From Oscillospiraceae bacterium (GTDB lineage: Bacteria > Bacillota > Clostridia > TANB77 > CAG-508), in the NCBI GenBank assembly GCA_009785865.1, contig WQVL01000001.1:122383-174606 (forward strand): a stretch of 52,224 bases of DNA, given 5' to 3'. Below are positions 1 to 7,668 of this stretch, one piece after another. Made by a program: the position numbers and the translations under genes. Position 1 is the first letter of the stretch; each line of letters starts with the position of its first letter. The notes under the pieces are model-generated. The model searched no databases, had not been told where the DNA came from, and worked only from the letters and a program-made list of their open reading frames with translations.

Positions 1-1
1 A

Positions 2-94
2 GTAAGCGAAGGTGAAACAATTATAGTTAAAGTTCTAGACATAGATAATCAAGGAAAAATAAGCTTAAAGAAAATTGGAGATCAAGAAGATTAA
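2..94 (+). CDS. C-terminal end of an S1-domain protein, probably polynucleotide phosphorylase (partial)
   Basis: An open frame enters from the left edge and stops at TAA 92-94. The last 30 residues include VLDIDNQGKISL, the final strands of an S1 RNA-binding domain. This is the usual C-terminus of polynucleotide phosphorylase (3'-5' phosphorolytic RNA decay), but other S1 proteins end in the same way. The 5' part lies outside the window, so the name is an inference. Confidence 0.55.
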   Translation, partial: VSEGETIIVKVLDIDNQGKISLKKIGDQED

Positions 95-121
95 TATGTT
101 TCGGACATGTGCTTTGAGTTG

Positions 122-150
122 TTGCAAAAAAAGGAAAATAGTAGTATAAT
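122..150 (+). promoter_or_regulatory. Sigma-A type promoter for the glycosyltransferase
   Basis: TTGCAA (122-127), a 17-base spacer, and a consensus TATAAT (145-150). It lies about 70 bases upstream of the next gene's start, after the end of the S1-protein gene. Confidence 0.6.
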
Positions 151-220
151 ATTTAACAGTATGCAACAACGAACAAAGCAAATGCAACATTGATATATGT
201 GATGATTAAGGAGGTTGGAA

Positions 221-1480
221 ATGGAATATGTATATTTGTTACAACAAGTGATATCTTGGATTCTAGTAGTGTTTGGAATATACATGGTAATGATAGGCAT
301 GTGTTCTTTAGTAAAATTAAAAGACAAAAAGATTTTAACTAGTAAGCAACATAAGTTTATGGCAATAATTCCAGCACACAACGAAGAAGAAGTTGTAGCC
401 AACCTAGTAGAGAGCTTAAAAGAACAAAATTATCCGAAAGAATTACTTGATATTTATGTAATTGCGGATAATTGCACAGATAGAACAGCAGAAGTTGCAG
501 AAGATGCAGGAGCAATCGTGTTTCAAAGATTTGATCCTGAGAATAAAACAAAAGGGCATGCCCTTAAGTGGTTTTTAAAGCAAAAAATAGAAGATGGAAG
601 CGATTATGATGCCTTTTGTATATTTGATGCAGATAATATAGTAATGCCAGACTTTATAAAAGTTATGAACCAAAAACTTTGCCAAGGTGAAGAAATAGTT
701 CAAGGATATAGAGATATAAAGAATCCAACAGATTCTTGGGTATCTTCAGGATATGCAATATTCTACTGGTCAATGCATAGGTTTTACCACATGGCTAGAT
801 ACAATTTAGGATTATCTCCATTATTAAATGGTACAGGATTTATGGTTAAATTTGATACCATCAAACCAGATGGATGGAACACTAAAACATTGACAGAAGA
901 TATAGAGTTTTCAATACAAAACGTTATAAAAGGAAGAAAATTAGGATGGGCAGTAGATGCAGTAGTATTTGATGAACAACCAATAGGATTCAAACAATCT
1001 TTGATACAAAGAAGAAGATGGTCGGTAGGACATATGCAATGTGTTAGACATTGTTTTAAAGATTTAGCCGTGAGTGTAAAAGAGCGTAAATCTTTTGTAA
1101 ATGTAGATGCTCTAATATATCTATCAGCTTTACCATTGTTAACAATATCGGTAATACTACTTTTGATTAACATGTTGGCTACACTTATAACAGAAGGTTT
1201 TGTATTAACATCGTTCTTAATGACATATAGTGGTTTTTTTGTAGGTACATTCATGATGCCAGTAGCTTTAGCAGTCCTTATACTATGGCTAGATAAAAGA
1301 CCAATGAAACCAATGATAAAAGGAATACTTTGTTTTCCGATATTTATTGGTTCATGGACAATAATAAATGCTATGGCAATGATAAAACCAGATACCACTT
1401 GGAAAAAAATTGATCATGTTAGAAGTGTTAAGGTTAATGAATTAGTAAACATAGAAAAATTAAAAAATACAATTAAATAA
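221..1480 (+). CDS. Family 2 membrane glycosyltransferase
   Basis: A processive-type GT2 enzyme of 419 aa, likely transferring a sugar to a cell-surface polysaccharide at the membrane. It has an N-terminal membrane segment (about residues 1-30), the GT-A nucleotide-sugar fold starting at AIIPAHNEE, a metal-binding FDADN, an acceptor-site TEDIEFS and QRRRW further on (the Q(Q/R)xRW motif of the cellulose/hyaluronan synthase class), then three or four C-terminal membrane helices. The start is ATG 221, six bases after AAGGAGG (208-214); an in-frame TTG two codons earlier overlaps the RBS spacing. There is no in-frame CGG and no frameshift. The exact sugar product cannot be told. Confidence 0.85.
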   Translation: MEYVYLLQQVISWILVVFGIYMVMIGMCSLVKLKDKKILTSKQHKFMAIIPAHNEEEVVANLVESLKEQNYPKELLDIYVIADNCTDRTAEVAEDAGAIVFQRFDPENKTKGHALKWFLKQKIEDGSDYDAFCIFDADNIVMPDFIKVMNQKLCQGEEIVQGYRDIKNPTDSWVSSGYAIFYWSMHRFYHMARYNLGLSPLLNGTGFMVKFDTIKPDGWNTKTLTEDIEFSIQNVIKGRKLGWAVDAVVFDEQPIGFKQSLIQRRRWSVGHMQCVRHCFKDLAVSVKERKSFVNVDALIYLSALPLLTISVILLLINMLATLITEGFVLTSFLMTYSGFFVGTFMMPVALAVLILWLDKRPMKPMIKGILCFPIFIGSWTIINAMAMIKPDTTWKKIDHVRSVKVNELVNIEKLKNTIK

Positions 1481-1495
1481 GTAAACCGTTGATTC

Positions 1496-1752
1496 AGAGG
1501 AGTAAATAAATCAGAAGATTAATAGAGAGTAGTTGTTGGTGGAAATACTACATTGGAGATTTGTTGAATGGACTGATGAGGGCAATCTGAAACTTGAAAA
1601 AGGAGTAGGCGTTGACGAAAACCCAGATCGTAAAAATTGGGCATATATGTTTGTATATGAATAATGAAGTGAGCTGTAATAAGCTAATTAAGGTGGCACC
1701 GCAGGAGATTTAAAACTCTTGTCCTTATATATATAAGGATAGGAGTTTTTTG
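1496..1752 (+). promoter_or_regulatory. T-box riboswitch, tryptophan specifier (TGG)
   Basis: A transcription-attenuating T-box leader upstream of trpB. Seen: AGAGAG (about 1523), GGTGGAAA, then the specifier context GAA-TGG-ACT-GATGAG (about 1567), GAGTAGGCG, and the T-box antiterminator core AAGGTGGCACCGCAG (1690-1704). A terminator follows. In the T-box family the triplet after GAA and before ACT is the specifier, so TGG means uncharged tRNA-Trp is sensed. Under Trp shortage the antiterminator should form and trpB be transcribed. Confidence 0.88.
1712..1751 (+). terminator. Intrinsic terminator of the Trp T-box
   Basis: AAAACTCTTGTCCTTATA pairs with the downstream TATAAGGATAGGAGTTTT arm and is followed by T residues. 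The 5' arm lies just after the T-box antiterminator core, which gives the mutually exclusive fold expected of T-boxes. Confidence 0.85.
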
Positions 1753-1772
1753 TTATGGCGAAAGGGGAAGTG

Positions 1773-1821
1773 ATGTTTATGGAAAAACGGTTGGTGGGAT
1801 GTGAATAGACACAAGATATAG
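1773..1821 (+). CDS. Putative Trp-rich leader peptide read through a CGGT +1 site
   Basis: A short frame between the T-box terminator and trpB. ATG 1773 follows AAAGGGG at about 9 bases. In frame 0 it reads MFMEKRLVGCE and stops. If the C of CGG at 1788 is skipped, as in the large genes here, it reads MFMEKGWWDVNRHKI and stops at TAG 1819-1821, giving tandem Trp codons after Lys-Gly. Adjacent Trp codons are the hallmark of trp leader peptides such as E. coli TrpL. I see no second terminator before trpB, so the mechanism is open. The peptide is short and could be chance. Confidence 0.35.
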
Positions 1822-1875
1822 ATAGATAATAAATAGAAATAAATTTAAATAATAAAAAGAAAGAGGTTGATTTAA

Positions 1876-3049
1876 ATGAAAAGTATAGAAAATGGAAATT
1901 ACGGAGATTATGGAGGACAATACGTTGATCCTAGAATGCTTCCGATATTAGAGGAGCTAGAAACAAGTTATAAAGAATATTTTTCTACAGAAGAATTTAA
2001 AAAGCTATATACACATTACTTACAAGACTTTGTAGGAAGACCAAGTAAGTTGTTTTATGCTGAGAATTTAACTAAAAAACTAGGTGGAGCAAAAATCTAT
2101 TTAAAAAGAGAAGACTTAAATCATACAGGTTCTCACAAAATTAATAATACCATAGGACAGATATTATTAGCAAAAAAGATGAATAAAAAGCATATCATAG
2201 CAGAAACGGGTGCGGGCCAGCATGGTGTGGCAACGGCAACTGTATGTGCACTGTTTAATATGAAGTGTACGATATTTATGGGTGCTGAAGATATAAGAAG
2301 GCAATATCCTAATGTAAGAAGAATGCAAATGTTAGGAGCAGAAGTTAGAAGTGTAACAAGAGGTTTGGCGACGTTAAAAGAAGCGGTAGATGAAGCAATT
2401 GAATATTTAATGGAAAACATGGAAGATACTTTCTACTTATTAGGCTCTGTAGTTGGTCCGCACCCTTATCCAGAGATGGTGAGAGAATTACAAAAAGTAA
2501 TTGGAGAAGAAGCAAAAAAACAAATAAAGGAGAAAGAAGGAAGACTGCCTGATGTTCTAGTTGCATGTGTTGGTGGAGGAAGTAATGCAATAGGACTATT
2601 TAATGATTTTCTTGAAGAAGATAACGTAGAAATCTTTGGGGTAGAAGCTGCAGGAAAAGGAATAGAAACAGGAGAACACGCATCTGCTTTTGCAAACAAT
2701 GAACCTCGGGGTAATACATGGAATGAAAACATATTTGTATCAAGATGAAAAGGGCGAAGCAATGCCAGCATATTCTATCTCTGCGGGATTAGATTATCCA
2801 GGAGTAGGCCCAATGCACTCATACTTAAAAGATTTAGAAAGGGTTAAATATGCATCAGTTACAGATGAAGAAGCGCTAGAAGCGTTTTACCTAGTATGCA
2901 AAACTGAAGGAATAATTCCTGCATTAGAAAGTTCTCATGCAATAGCATATGCATCAAAAATAGCTAAGAATTATACTAAAGACCAAATTATGATTATTAA
3001 TCTTTCGGGAAGAGGAGATAAAGATCTAGAAGCTCTTATGGAGATTTAA
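1876..3049 (+). CDS. trpB: Tryptophan synthase beta chain, interrupted by a CGG +1 site
   Basis: Condenses indole with L-serine to L-tryptophan with pyridoxal phosphate, usually with TrpA. The PLP lysine is in HTGSHKINN (Lys about 88) and the phosphate loop is GGGSNA (about 234). About 390 aa, normal for the family. The frame breaks at CGG 2707-2709: frame 0 stops 14 codons later, whereas skipping C2707 gives [12 protein letters not shown], the conserved TrpB segment, with Gly 278. ATG 1876 follows AAAGAGG. It is an orphan beta gene; no trpA or other trp gene adjoins. It lies under the Trp T-box and a possible Trp-Trp leader. Confidence 0.92.
2707..2710 (+). other. CGGG +1 recoding site in trpB
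   Basis: Codons read CCT-CGG-GGT in frame 0 and CCT-(C)-GGG-GTA after skipping one C. The resumed codon is a conserved Gly. The zero frame ends at a TGA at 2746-2748. Confidence 0.85.
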
Positions 3050-3066
3050 ATTATTACTTAGTAAAA

Positions 3067-3110
3067 TTATTGCACAGTTTGTTGACAAAGTGTGCAATAA
3101 TTAGTTTAAT
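3067..3110 (+). promoter_or_regulatory. Promoter overlapped by a near-perfect palindrome
   Basis: TTATTGCACA (3067-3076) and TGTGCAATAA (3091-3100) are perfect 10-base inverted arms. Inside them TTTGT and ACAAA also pair, so the element is almost a continuous 34-base palindrome. TTGACA (3082-3087) lies in its centre and TTTAAT (3105-3110) follows at 17 bases. No T-run follows, so this looks more like an operator on the promoter of the next gene than a trpB terminator. Confidence 0.55.
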
Positions 3111-3158
3111 ATAGATAAATGACGATTTGTAGACCTGTTAGAGTTAGGAGGAATTAGT

Positions 3159-3860
3159 TTGAAATTTGTTTTAAAGATAAGAGGATGGATGGAAAAACAC
3201 TACTTTTTACTATGTTTCGTGTGTACTTTTGGAGGAATAATAGGATTTGCGAACATTATGCAAGGTAATCATGAGTCCGGAATAACAATTATAATGATCT
3301 CAACAATTCTGACGATTTTACTTATGAAGTTAGAGAGCAGAGAAAGTGAACGCACTGCACATATCGAAAAAACAAGAACAGAGATATTAGAGAATAAGAC
3401 GAAAGCTCAAAAAGATATTTTGATGCTAATGTTTGAGAATATGGATGAAATACGAGAATATTTTGCAATTAGTAAAAAACATGTGAAGTTTTCATTCTGG
3501 CTCACGGTATTAAGTTGTTTCTTTGGAGGAGCTTTATTGACTTTGGCAGTATATCATGCCATGGTAAATCCAGATATCCAGCCAGCAATAATAGCCTTTG
3601 TTGCTGGTGCAGTAGTGGAGCTATTTGCTGCTACAAGCTTGGTAGTGCATAAAAAGTCTATAGGTCAACTTAATTATTATTACAATGCACTACATAATAA
3701 TGAAATGTTTTTATCAACTGTAAACCTTGTTAGTAATCTTAAGGAAGAGAAACAGGATGATACTTATATTAAGATTATTGAGAATGAGCTAAATGTCAGA
3801 TTATCACAAGCATCTTCTTTTAGTGATAAAAAACAAGGAAGTTCTAGAGACTTAACATAA
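3159..3860 (+). CDS. Membrane protein resembling the TRADD-N-associated membrane domain
   Basis: 233 aa. It has a TTG start after GGAGGAATTAG, two N-terminal helices (about residues 17-60), a charged coiled-coil linker rich in Glu and Lys (about 60-105), then two more hydrophobic helices (about 108-165) followed by KKSIGQLNYYYNALHNNEM and a helical tail. The helix pair followed by a Q-x-x-Y-Y-x-x-L-type stretch resembles the cyanobacterial-type TRADD-N-associated membrane domain known from conflict-system proteins. This is recognition by eye, not a search. The gene stands alone behind the palindromic promoter. Function unknown. Confidence 0.5.
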   Translation: MKFVLKIRGWMEKHYFLLCFVCTFGGIIGFANIMQGNHESGITIIMISTILTILLMKLESRESERTAHIEKTRTEILENKTKAQKDILMLMFENMDEIREYFAISKKHVKFSFWLTVLSCFFGGALLTLAVYHAMVNPDIQPAIIAFVAGAVVELFAATSLVVHKKSIGQLNYYYNALHNNEMFLSTVNLVSNLKEEKQDDTYIKIIENELNVRLSQASSFSDKKQGSSRDLT

Positions 3861-3861
3861 C

Positions 3862-3890
3862 TTGTTTTTTTAAAAAAAATATGATATGAT
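3862..3890 (+). promoter_or_regulatory. Promoter of cassette gene 3922-4269
   Basis: TTGTTT (3862-3867), 17 bases of T then A, then TATGAT (3885-3890). It starts right after the previous stop codon. Confidence 0.5.
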
Positions 3891-3921
3891 AAATCAAATC
3901 TAAACAGAAAGGATGATTTGG

Positions 3922-4269
3922 ATGAAACGGGAAGAAGGCATGACAAAGATGGAGTACTACTGCAACTTATTTATGCAGAAACCAACACTGGCGACAACCC
4001 TTGGTGCGATTATATCCGAGTGGCCGCCAGACAAAATTCTTCTAATGCTGGACGTGCGATTTATTAAAGCATTTAAGGAAGACATGTTCGACAAGCTTCA
4101 TGAATGGTTACAAGGAGAGAAGGCTAAAGCTTTCTGCCTAACCCCACGACACGGGCCTTTTATAATTCTTTTAGGGGCAACTACTCCAGAGCAAGTACAA
4201 GATGGCCTCACAAAAGAACAATTAAGTGAGTTTTATCAAAAGAATCCAATGGCTTATGCGTTTTATTAA
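3922..4269 (+). CDS. Unrecognised 115-aa protein (cassette gene, in-frame CGG)
   Basis: I do not recognise this protein. Start ATG 3922 is nine bases after AAAGG; ATG 3913 lies against the RBS. The third codon, CGG (3928-3930), must be read as a triplet, because a +1 shift there meets a stop within a few codons. Visible segments: MEYYCNLFMQKPTLATTLG, EWPPDKILLMLDVRFIKAF, and a C-terminal TPEQVQDGLTKEQLSEFYQ helix. It looks soluble, without a signal peptide. Codons such as CTG, GCC, CGC and GGC are unlike the AT-rich neighbours. It is a single gene with its own promoter, placed between two membrane-protein genes. Confidence 0.6.
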   Translation: MKREEGMTKMEYYCNLFMQKPTLATTLGAIISEWPPDKILLMLDVRFIKAFKEDMFDKLHEWLQGEKAKAFCLTPRHGPFIILLGATTPEQVQDGLTKEQLSEFYQKNPMAYAFY

Positions 4270-4353
4270 GCCATTACGCTATGCAAATTTTGATGGCACA
4301 GAAACGGGGAGGTGTAAACCAACCTGTTTTTTGTTTGTTTTGATAGATAGATG

Positions 4354-4388
4354 CAAAAAAACAGACTAGGTGTTCACGACACCTAGTC
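4354..4388 (-). terminator. Intrinsic terminator of the zinc-ribbon membrane gene
   Basis: GACTAGGTGT (4364-4373), five-base loop, ACACCTAGTC (4379-4388). On the minus strand the hairpin is followed by a U tract (complement of 4354-4363). Confidence 0.8.
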
Positions 4389-4446
4389 TAGTGAGTTGTA
4401 CTAACTCATGCAGATTCACTTAATATTTAGTGTTACATGTTTTCTA

Positions 4447-5244
4447 TTACCACTGAATTCCCCATGTTTCAATTACATAGTCAAATATATCTTGGCCTAC
4501 AAAGTCATCCATTGTATCTGCGTTTTCTGCTATGTCTGTTATTTGGGAACTTACAGAAAATGCGAATGAACTTAGTAGTGCTAGAACAACTAGAGAAATA
4601 GCAGTTCCTGTTATTATTTTTTTTACATTTATACGACTTTTGGTACGATCTCTGTTTTTGAATGCTATTATCGCATTTTTTACTTCGAACCAAAGAATGA
4701 AAGAAGACACTAATACAATTAAATATGGGAATATTGTTGTCGAAAAATCTACCCATTGGTCTAAACCTTCACTTTTTATTACGCTGCTTACTATGTATGA
4801 GGTTGTTATAAATAGTAGATTTAGAAGTATAGCAGCTATAGATGATATAATAGGAAATATCCTTTTTTCCTTTTTCACAAGTGACAATATAAGAGATAGG
4901 ATAAACCCTAATACAATTAGCAATGTGGTATACAAAATAACATTAACTACTGTATTAACTAATGCTATATATGCAATATCAATATTTCCAAATGTGTTTT
5001 CTACTTGTCTTATTAAACTACTAACATCAAAGATATTAAAACTAGCGTTTAATAATCTAAAAGTACTTTGAAATATAAGAATTATATTCAATATACATAG
5101 CCAAGAAATAAGTGTAAAATTATTTAAAAAACTATTTGTATTTTCTTCATTCTTCACTTCGACCATTAGATTAGAACAATGTTCACATGATGTTGCTTTA
5201 TCTGATATTTCTTTTTGACATTTTGAACATTTAATCATTGCCAT
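4447..5244 (-). CDS. Zinc-ribbon multi-pass membrane protein
   Basis: 265 aa. The N-terminus has a CxxC...CxxC zinc ribbon (CSKCQK and CEHCSN, residues about 6-25), then roughly five hydrophobic segments separated by short loops, including one at about residues 110-128 and one near the C-terminus. This N-terminal ribbon plus membrane layout is common in Clostridia proteins of unknown role. ATG 5244 lies behind AGGAGGAATAGCAG; the next ATG two codons on is an alternative. No CGG codon in frame. Single gene with a clear terminator. Confidence 0.7.
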   Translation of the reverse strand: MAMIKCSKCQKEISDKATSCEHCSNLMVEVKNEENTNSFLNNFTLISWLCILNIILIFQSTFRLLNASFNIFDVSSLIRQVENTFGNIDIAYIALVNTVVNVILYTTLLIVLGFILSLILSLVKKEKRIFPIISSIAAILLNLLFITTSYIVSSVIKSEGLDQWVDFSTTIFPYLIVLVSSFILWFEVKNAIIAFKNRDRTKSRINVKKIITGTAISLVVLALLSSFAFSVSSQITDIAENADTMDDFVGQDIFDYVIETWGIQW

Positions 5245-5366
5245 CTGCTATTCCTCCTACGAATTTCTATCATAACCTCTTTTCACATGATAACACAACA
5301 CTTTATATATTGCAACAATGATACAGACCTAAGCGTAAAAAGCTTGAATTAAAGACTTAGAAAATA

Positions 5367-5396
5367 TAGACAGTATAACACAAAACATGATATAAT
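5367..5396 (+). promoter_or_regulatory. Promoter of the P-loop/Asp23 - cmk - plsC - typA group
   Basis: TAGACA (5367-5372), 18-base spacer, TATAAT (5391-5396), about 29 bases upstream of ATG 5425. Confidence 0.5.
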
Positions 5397-5424
5397 CTAC
5401 GAATGTGTTAAGGAGAAAGAAAAA

Positions 5425-6289
5425 ATGATTTTTGACCAATTATTTGAACAAAAAATAAAAGTATATGCTTTTGTTGGCCCATCTCGGAACTGGGAAAAGT
5501 TATCGAGCTCAAATGGTTGCGAGCGAAAGAGGCATTCAATATATAATTGATGATGGATTACTTGTTAAAGGAAACGAGGTAATAGCAGGTGTGTCAGCTA
5601 AAAGAGCACCTACTAAAATAGAAACAGTAAAAAAAGCATTGTATCAAAATCCTGAAGAAGCTAACATAATTAAGAAAGCTCTACGTAAAGATAAGGCGGA
5701 AAATATAATGCTTCTTGGGACATCAGATAATATGGTAAAAAAGATAGCAGAAAATTTGGGATTGCCAGCAATATCGGAAACTATATATATAGCTGATGTA
5801 GCAACAGAAGACGAAATGGCTGAAGCAAAAAGAACTAGAATGACAGAAGGAAAACATGTAATACCAGTTCCAACTTTTGAAATAAAGAAAGACTTCTCGG
5901 GATACTTGCTAGACCCATTACAAATTTTTAAAACAAAAGGTAAAGATGTAAAACCATATATAGCAGAAAAATCAATAATAAGACCAACATTTAGTTATTT
6001 AGGAAATTATACAATTTCGGATACTGTTTTCAGACAAATTATTGAGTATTTAGCTAATAAAGTTGATGCAATACACAAAATTCATAGAGTTAGAATAGAC
6101 AAGCTTACTGAAGGAATGTATATATATATAGAAATCATAGTGAACTATGGACATAACGTAGTGGATACTTTGACAGAGTTCAAGAAAAAGCTTAAAAAGG
6201 AAATAGAGAATCTAACAGCGATGAATGTGGAAAAGGTTAGCGTAGTAGCTAAATCTCTCCATGTTCCGGATGAATTAAGAACACAATAA
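5425..6289 (+). CDS. P-loop NTPase fused to an Asp23/Gls24-like domain, with a CGG +1 site
   Basis: About 287 aa after the shift. ATG 5425 follows AAGGAG. The N-terminus reads VYAFVGPS then CGG (5485-5487); frame 0 stops about 19 codons later. Skipping C5485 gives VGPSGTGKSYR, an intact Walker A motif, with Gly 21 supplied by the shift. The middle has HVIPVPTFEIKKDF; the C-terminal 110 residues (IVNYGHNVVDTLTEFKKKL and after) resemble the Asp23/Gls24 envelope-stress fold. The exact function is unknown. It lies upstream of cmk with a 44-base gap, so it is likely co-transcribed with it. Confidence 0.75.
5485..5488 (+). other. CGGA +1 recoding site in the Walker A motif
   Basis: TCT-CGG-AAC in frame 0 becomes TCT-(C)-GGA-ACT, which restores the GPSGTGKS loop. 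Without the shift no NTP-binding loop is made. Confidence 0.85.
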
Positions 6290-6333
6290 TATAAAGAAAT
6301 GTAGTAGCATATTGAATATAAAGGAGAATAGGA

Positions 6334-6998
6334 ATGATAGTAGGGATAGACCGGACCAGCAGGAAGTGGTAAAGGAACAATTACAAAAGGAGTTTCAAAA
6401 GTATTAGGATTAACCAATATAGACACAGGAAGCACATATAGATGTGTTGCTCTAGAAGCGTTAAATAGAGGGGTCGCATTAGAAGATAAAGAAGGATTGA
6501 TTCAAATTGCAGGAGAGATCGATGTAGATATTATTCCTGGTGAAGATGTTGACAGAATTCTTCTAAATGGTAAAGATGTAACTAATGATATTAGAACTAA
6601 AGAAGTAACAGCTATAGTTTCTCCTATATCATCTATACCGGAAGTAAGATATAAGATGGTGGAGCTACAGAGGAAATTAGCGAGACGGAAAAAATGTTAT
6701 TATGGAAGGTAGAGATATTTGTACATATGTATTTCCAAAAGCAGATGTAAAGATATATCTAGATGCTACATTAGAAGAAAGAGCAAATAGAAGATTTAAA
6801 GAATTCCAAGAAAGAGGAATAGATACAACATATGAAGAAGTAAAGGCTGCAATTGCTGCTCGTGATTATAACGATATGAATAAAGAAATAGGTTCTCTAA
6901 AAGTTACTGACGAAAGTGTTGTTGTAGATAGCACGAACATGGAAATAGAAGAAGTAGTAAATAGAGTGGTAGAAATTATTAAAGAAAAAACTTCTTAA
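6334..6998 (+). CDS. cmk: Cytidylate kinase with two CGG +1 sites
   Basis: Phosphorylates CMP and dCMP with ATP in the cytoplasm. ATG 6334 follows AAAGGAG. The frame reads MIVGID then CGG 6352; skipping the C gives DGPAGSGKGT, the conserved P-loop (Gly 7). A second in-frame CGG at 6686 follows AGA; skipping it gives ARGKNVIMEGRDI (Gly 118), the conserved CMP-site region. About 220 aa, normal length. Without both shifts only six residues of kinase are made. One oddity is GRDICTYVFP, where family members have Gly-Thr after GRDI; here TGT (Cys) replaces a GGT-like codon. Confidence 0.9.
6352..6355 (+). other. CGGA +1 recoding site 1 in cmk (P-loop)
   Basis: GAC-CGG-ACC becomes GAC-(C)-GGA-CCA, restoring GPAGSGK. 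It falls at codon 7, so an unshifted ribosome makes almost nothing of the kinase. Confidence 0.85.
6686..6689 (+). other. CGGA +1 recoding site 2 in cmk
   Basis: AGA-CGG-AAA becomes AGA-(C)-GGA-AAA-AAT, giving RGKNVIMEGRD. The frame is exact on both sides. Confidence 0.85.
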
Positions 6999-7053
6999 AT
7001 CAGTATTAACACTAAATTGAGTAGTTAATTAAGAAGTAAAAGGAGAATATATA

Positions 7054-7668
7054 ATGCAAAGAAAGATAATTACAGCAATATTAGGATCTCTAATGATATT
7101 AGTGTTTAGAGTTAAAAAAATTGGAGAAGAAAACATACCAAAAGAAGGTGCCGTAATAATATGTCCTAACCATGTGCATTTCTTTGATCCTCCAGCAGTA
7201 GTTCTTAGAATAAGAAGAAAGATATATCCAATTGCAAAAGAGGAACTATTAAAAAACCCAGTACTAAAATACTTAGCAAAGGTGTTTGAAGGATCTCCAG
7301 TTAAAAGAGATGGAACAGGGATAGCTGCAGTAAAAGCTGCTCTTAAAATATTGAAAGATAAAGAAGGAGCTATACTAATATATCCAGAAGGAACAAGAAA
7401 CGGTCTTGCTAAAGGAAGAAAGCCAAAAGATGGTGGAGTAACTCTTGCTTTAAAAACAGGAGCTCCCATAATTCCAGTAGGAATACAAGGAAACTTTAAA
7501 TTGTTTACAAAAGTTAGGCTAAATATAGGGAAACCTATATACTATACTGAAGAATATGTAGCAGGAAGAACCAATGAAGAATTAACTAAAGAGTTAATGG
7601 ACGAAATAGTAAGATTAAGAGACGAAGATGTAAGAAGAAAATCTAAAAAACGAAAGGAACAACAATGA
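7054..7668 (+). CDS. plsC: 1-acyl-sn-glycerol-3-phosphate acyltransferase
   Basis: Acylates lysophosphatidic acid to phosphatidic acid at the membrane. 204 aa. The acyltransferase HX4D motif is in NHVHFFDPPAV (about residue 41) and the second motif is YPEGTRN (about 110). The N-terminal hydrophobic helix anchors it. ATG 7054 follows AAGGAGAATATATA. Its TGA overlaps the typA ATG (ATGA), so the two are translationally coupled. cmk followed by plsC is a frequent Firmicutes order. No in-frame CGG. Confidence 0.9.
   Translation: MQRKIITAILGSLMILVFRVKKIGEENIPKEGAVIICPNHVHFFDPPAVVLRIRRKIYPIAKEELLKNPVLKYLAKVFEGSPVKRDGTGIAAVKAALKILKDKEGAILIYPEGTRNGLAKGRKPKDGGVTLALKTGAPIIPVGIQGNFKLFTKVRLNIGKPIYYTEEYVAGRTNEELTKELMDEIVRLRDEDVRRKSKKRKEQQ

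Noticed and set aside
784-1398. Long antisense frame opposite the first glycosyltransferase
   Set aside because: A shadow of the real gene; no SD and no recognisable motif.
1542-1665. A 41-codon Trp-containing frame inside the T-box leader
   Set aside because: It lies wholly within the conserved T-box elements and has no SD; the coding look comes from structured RNA sequence.
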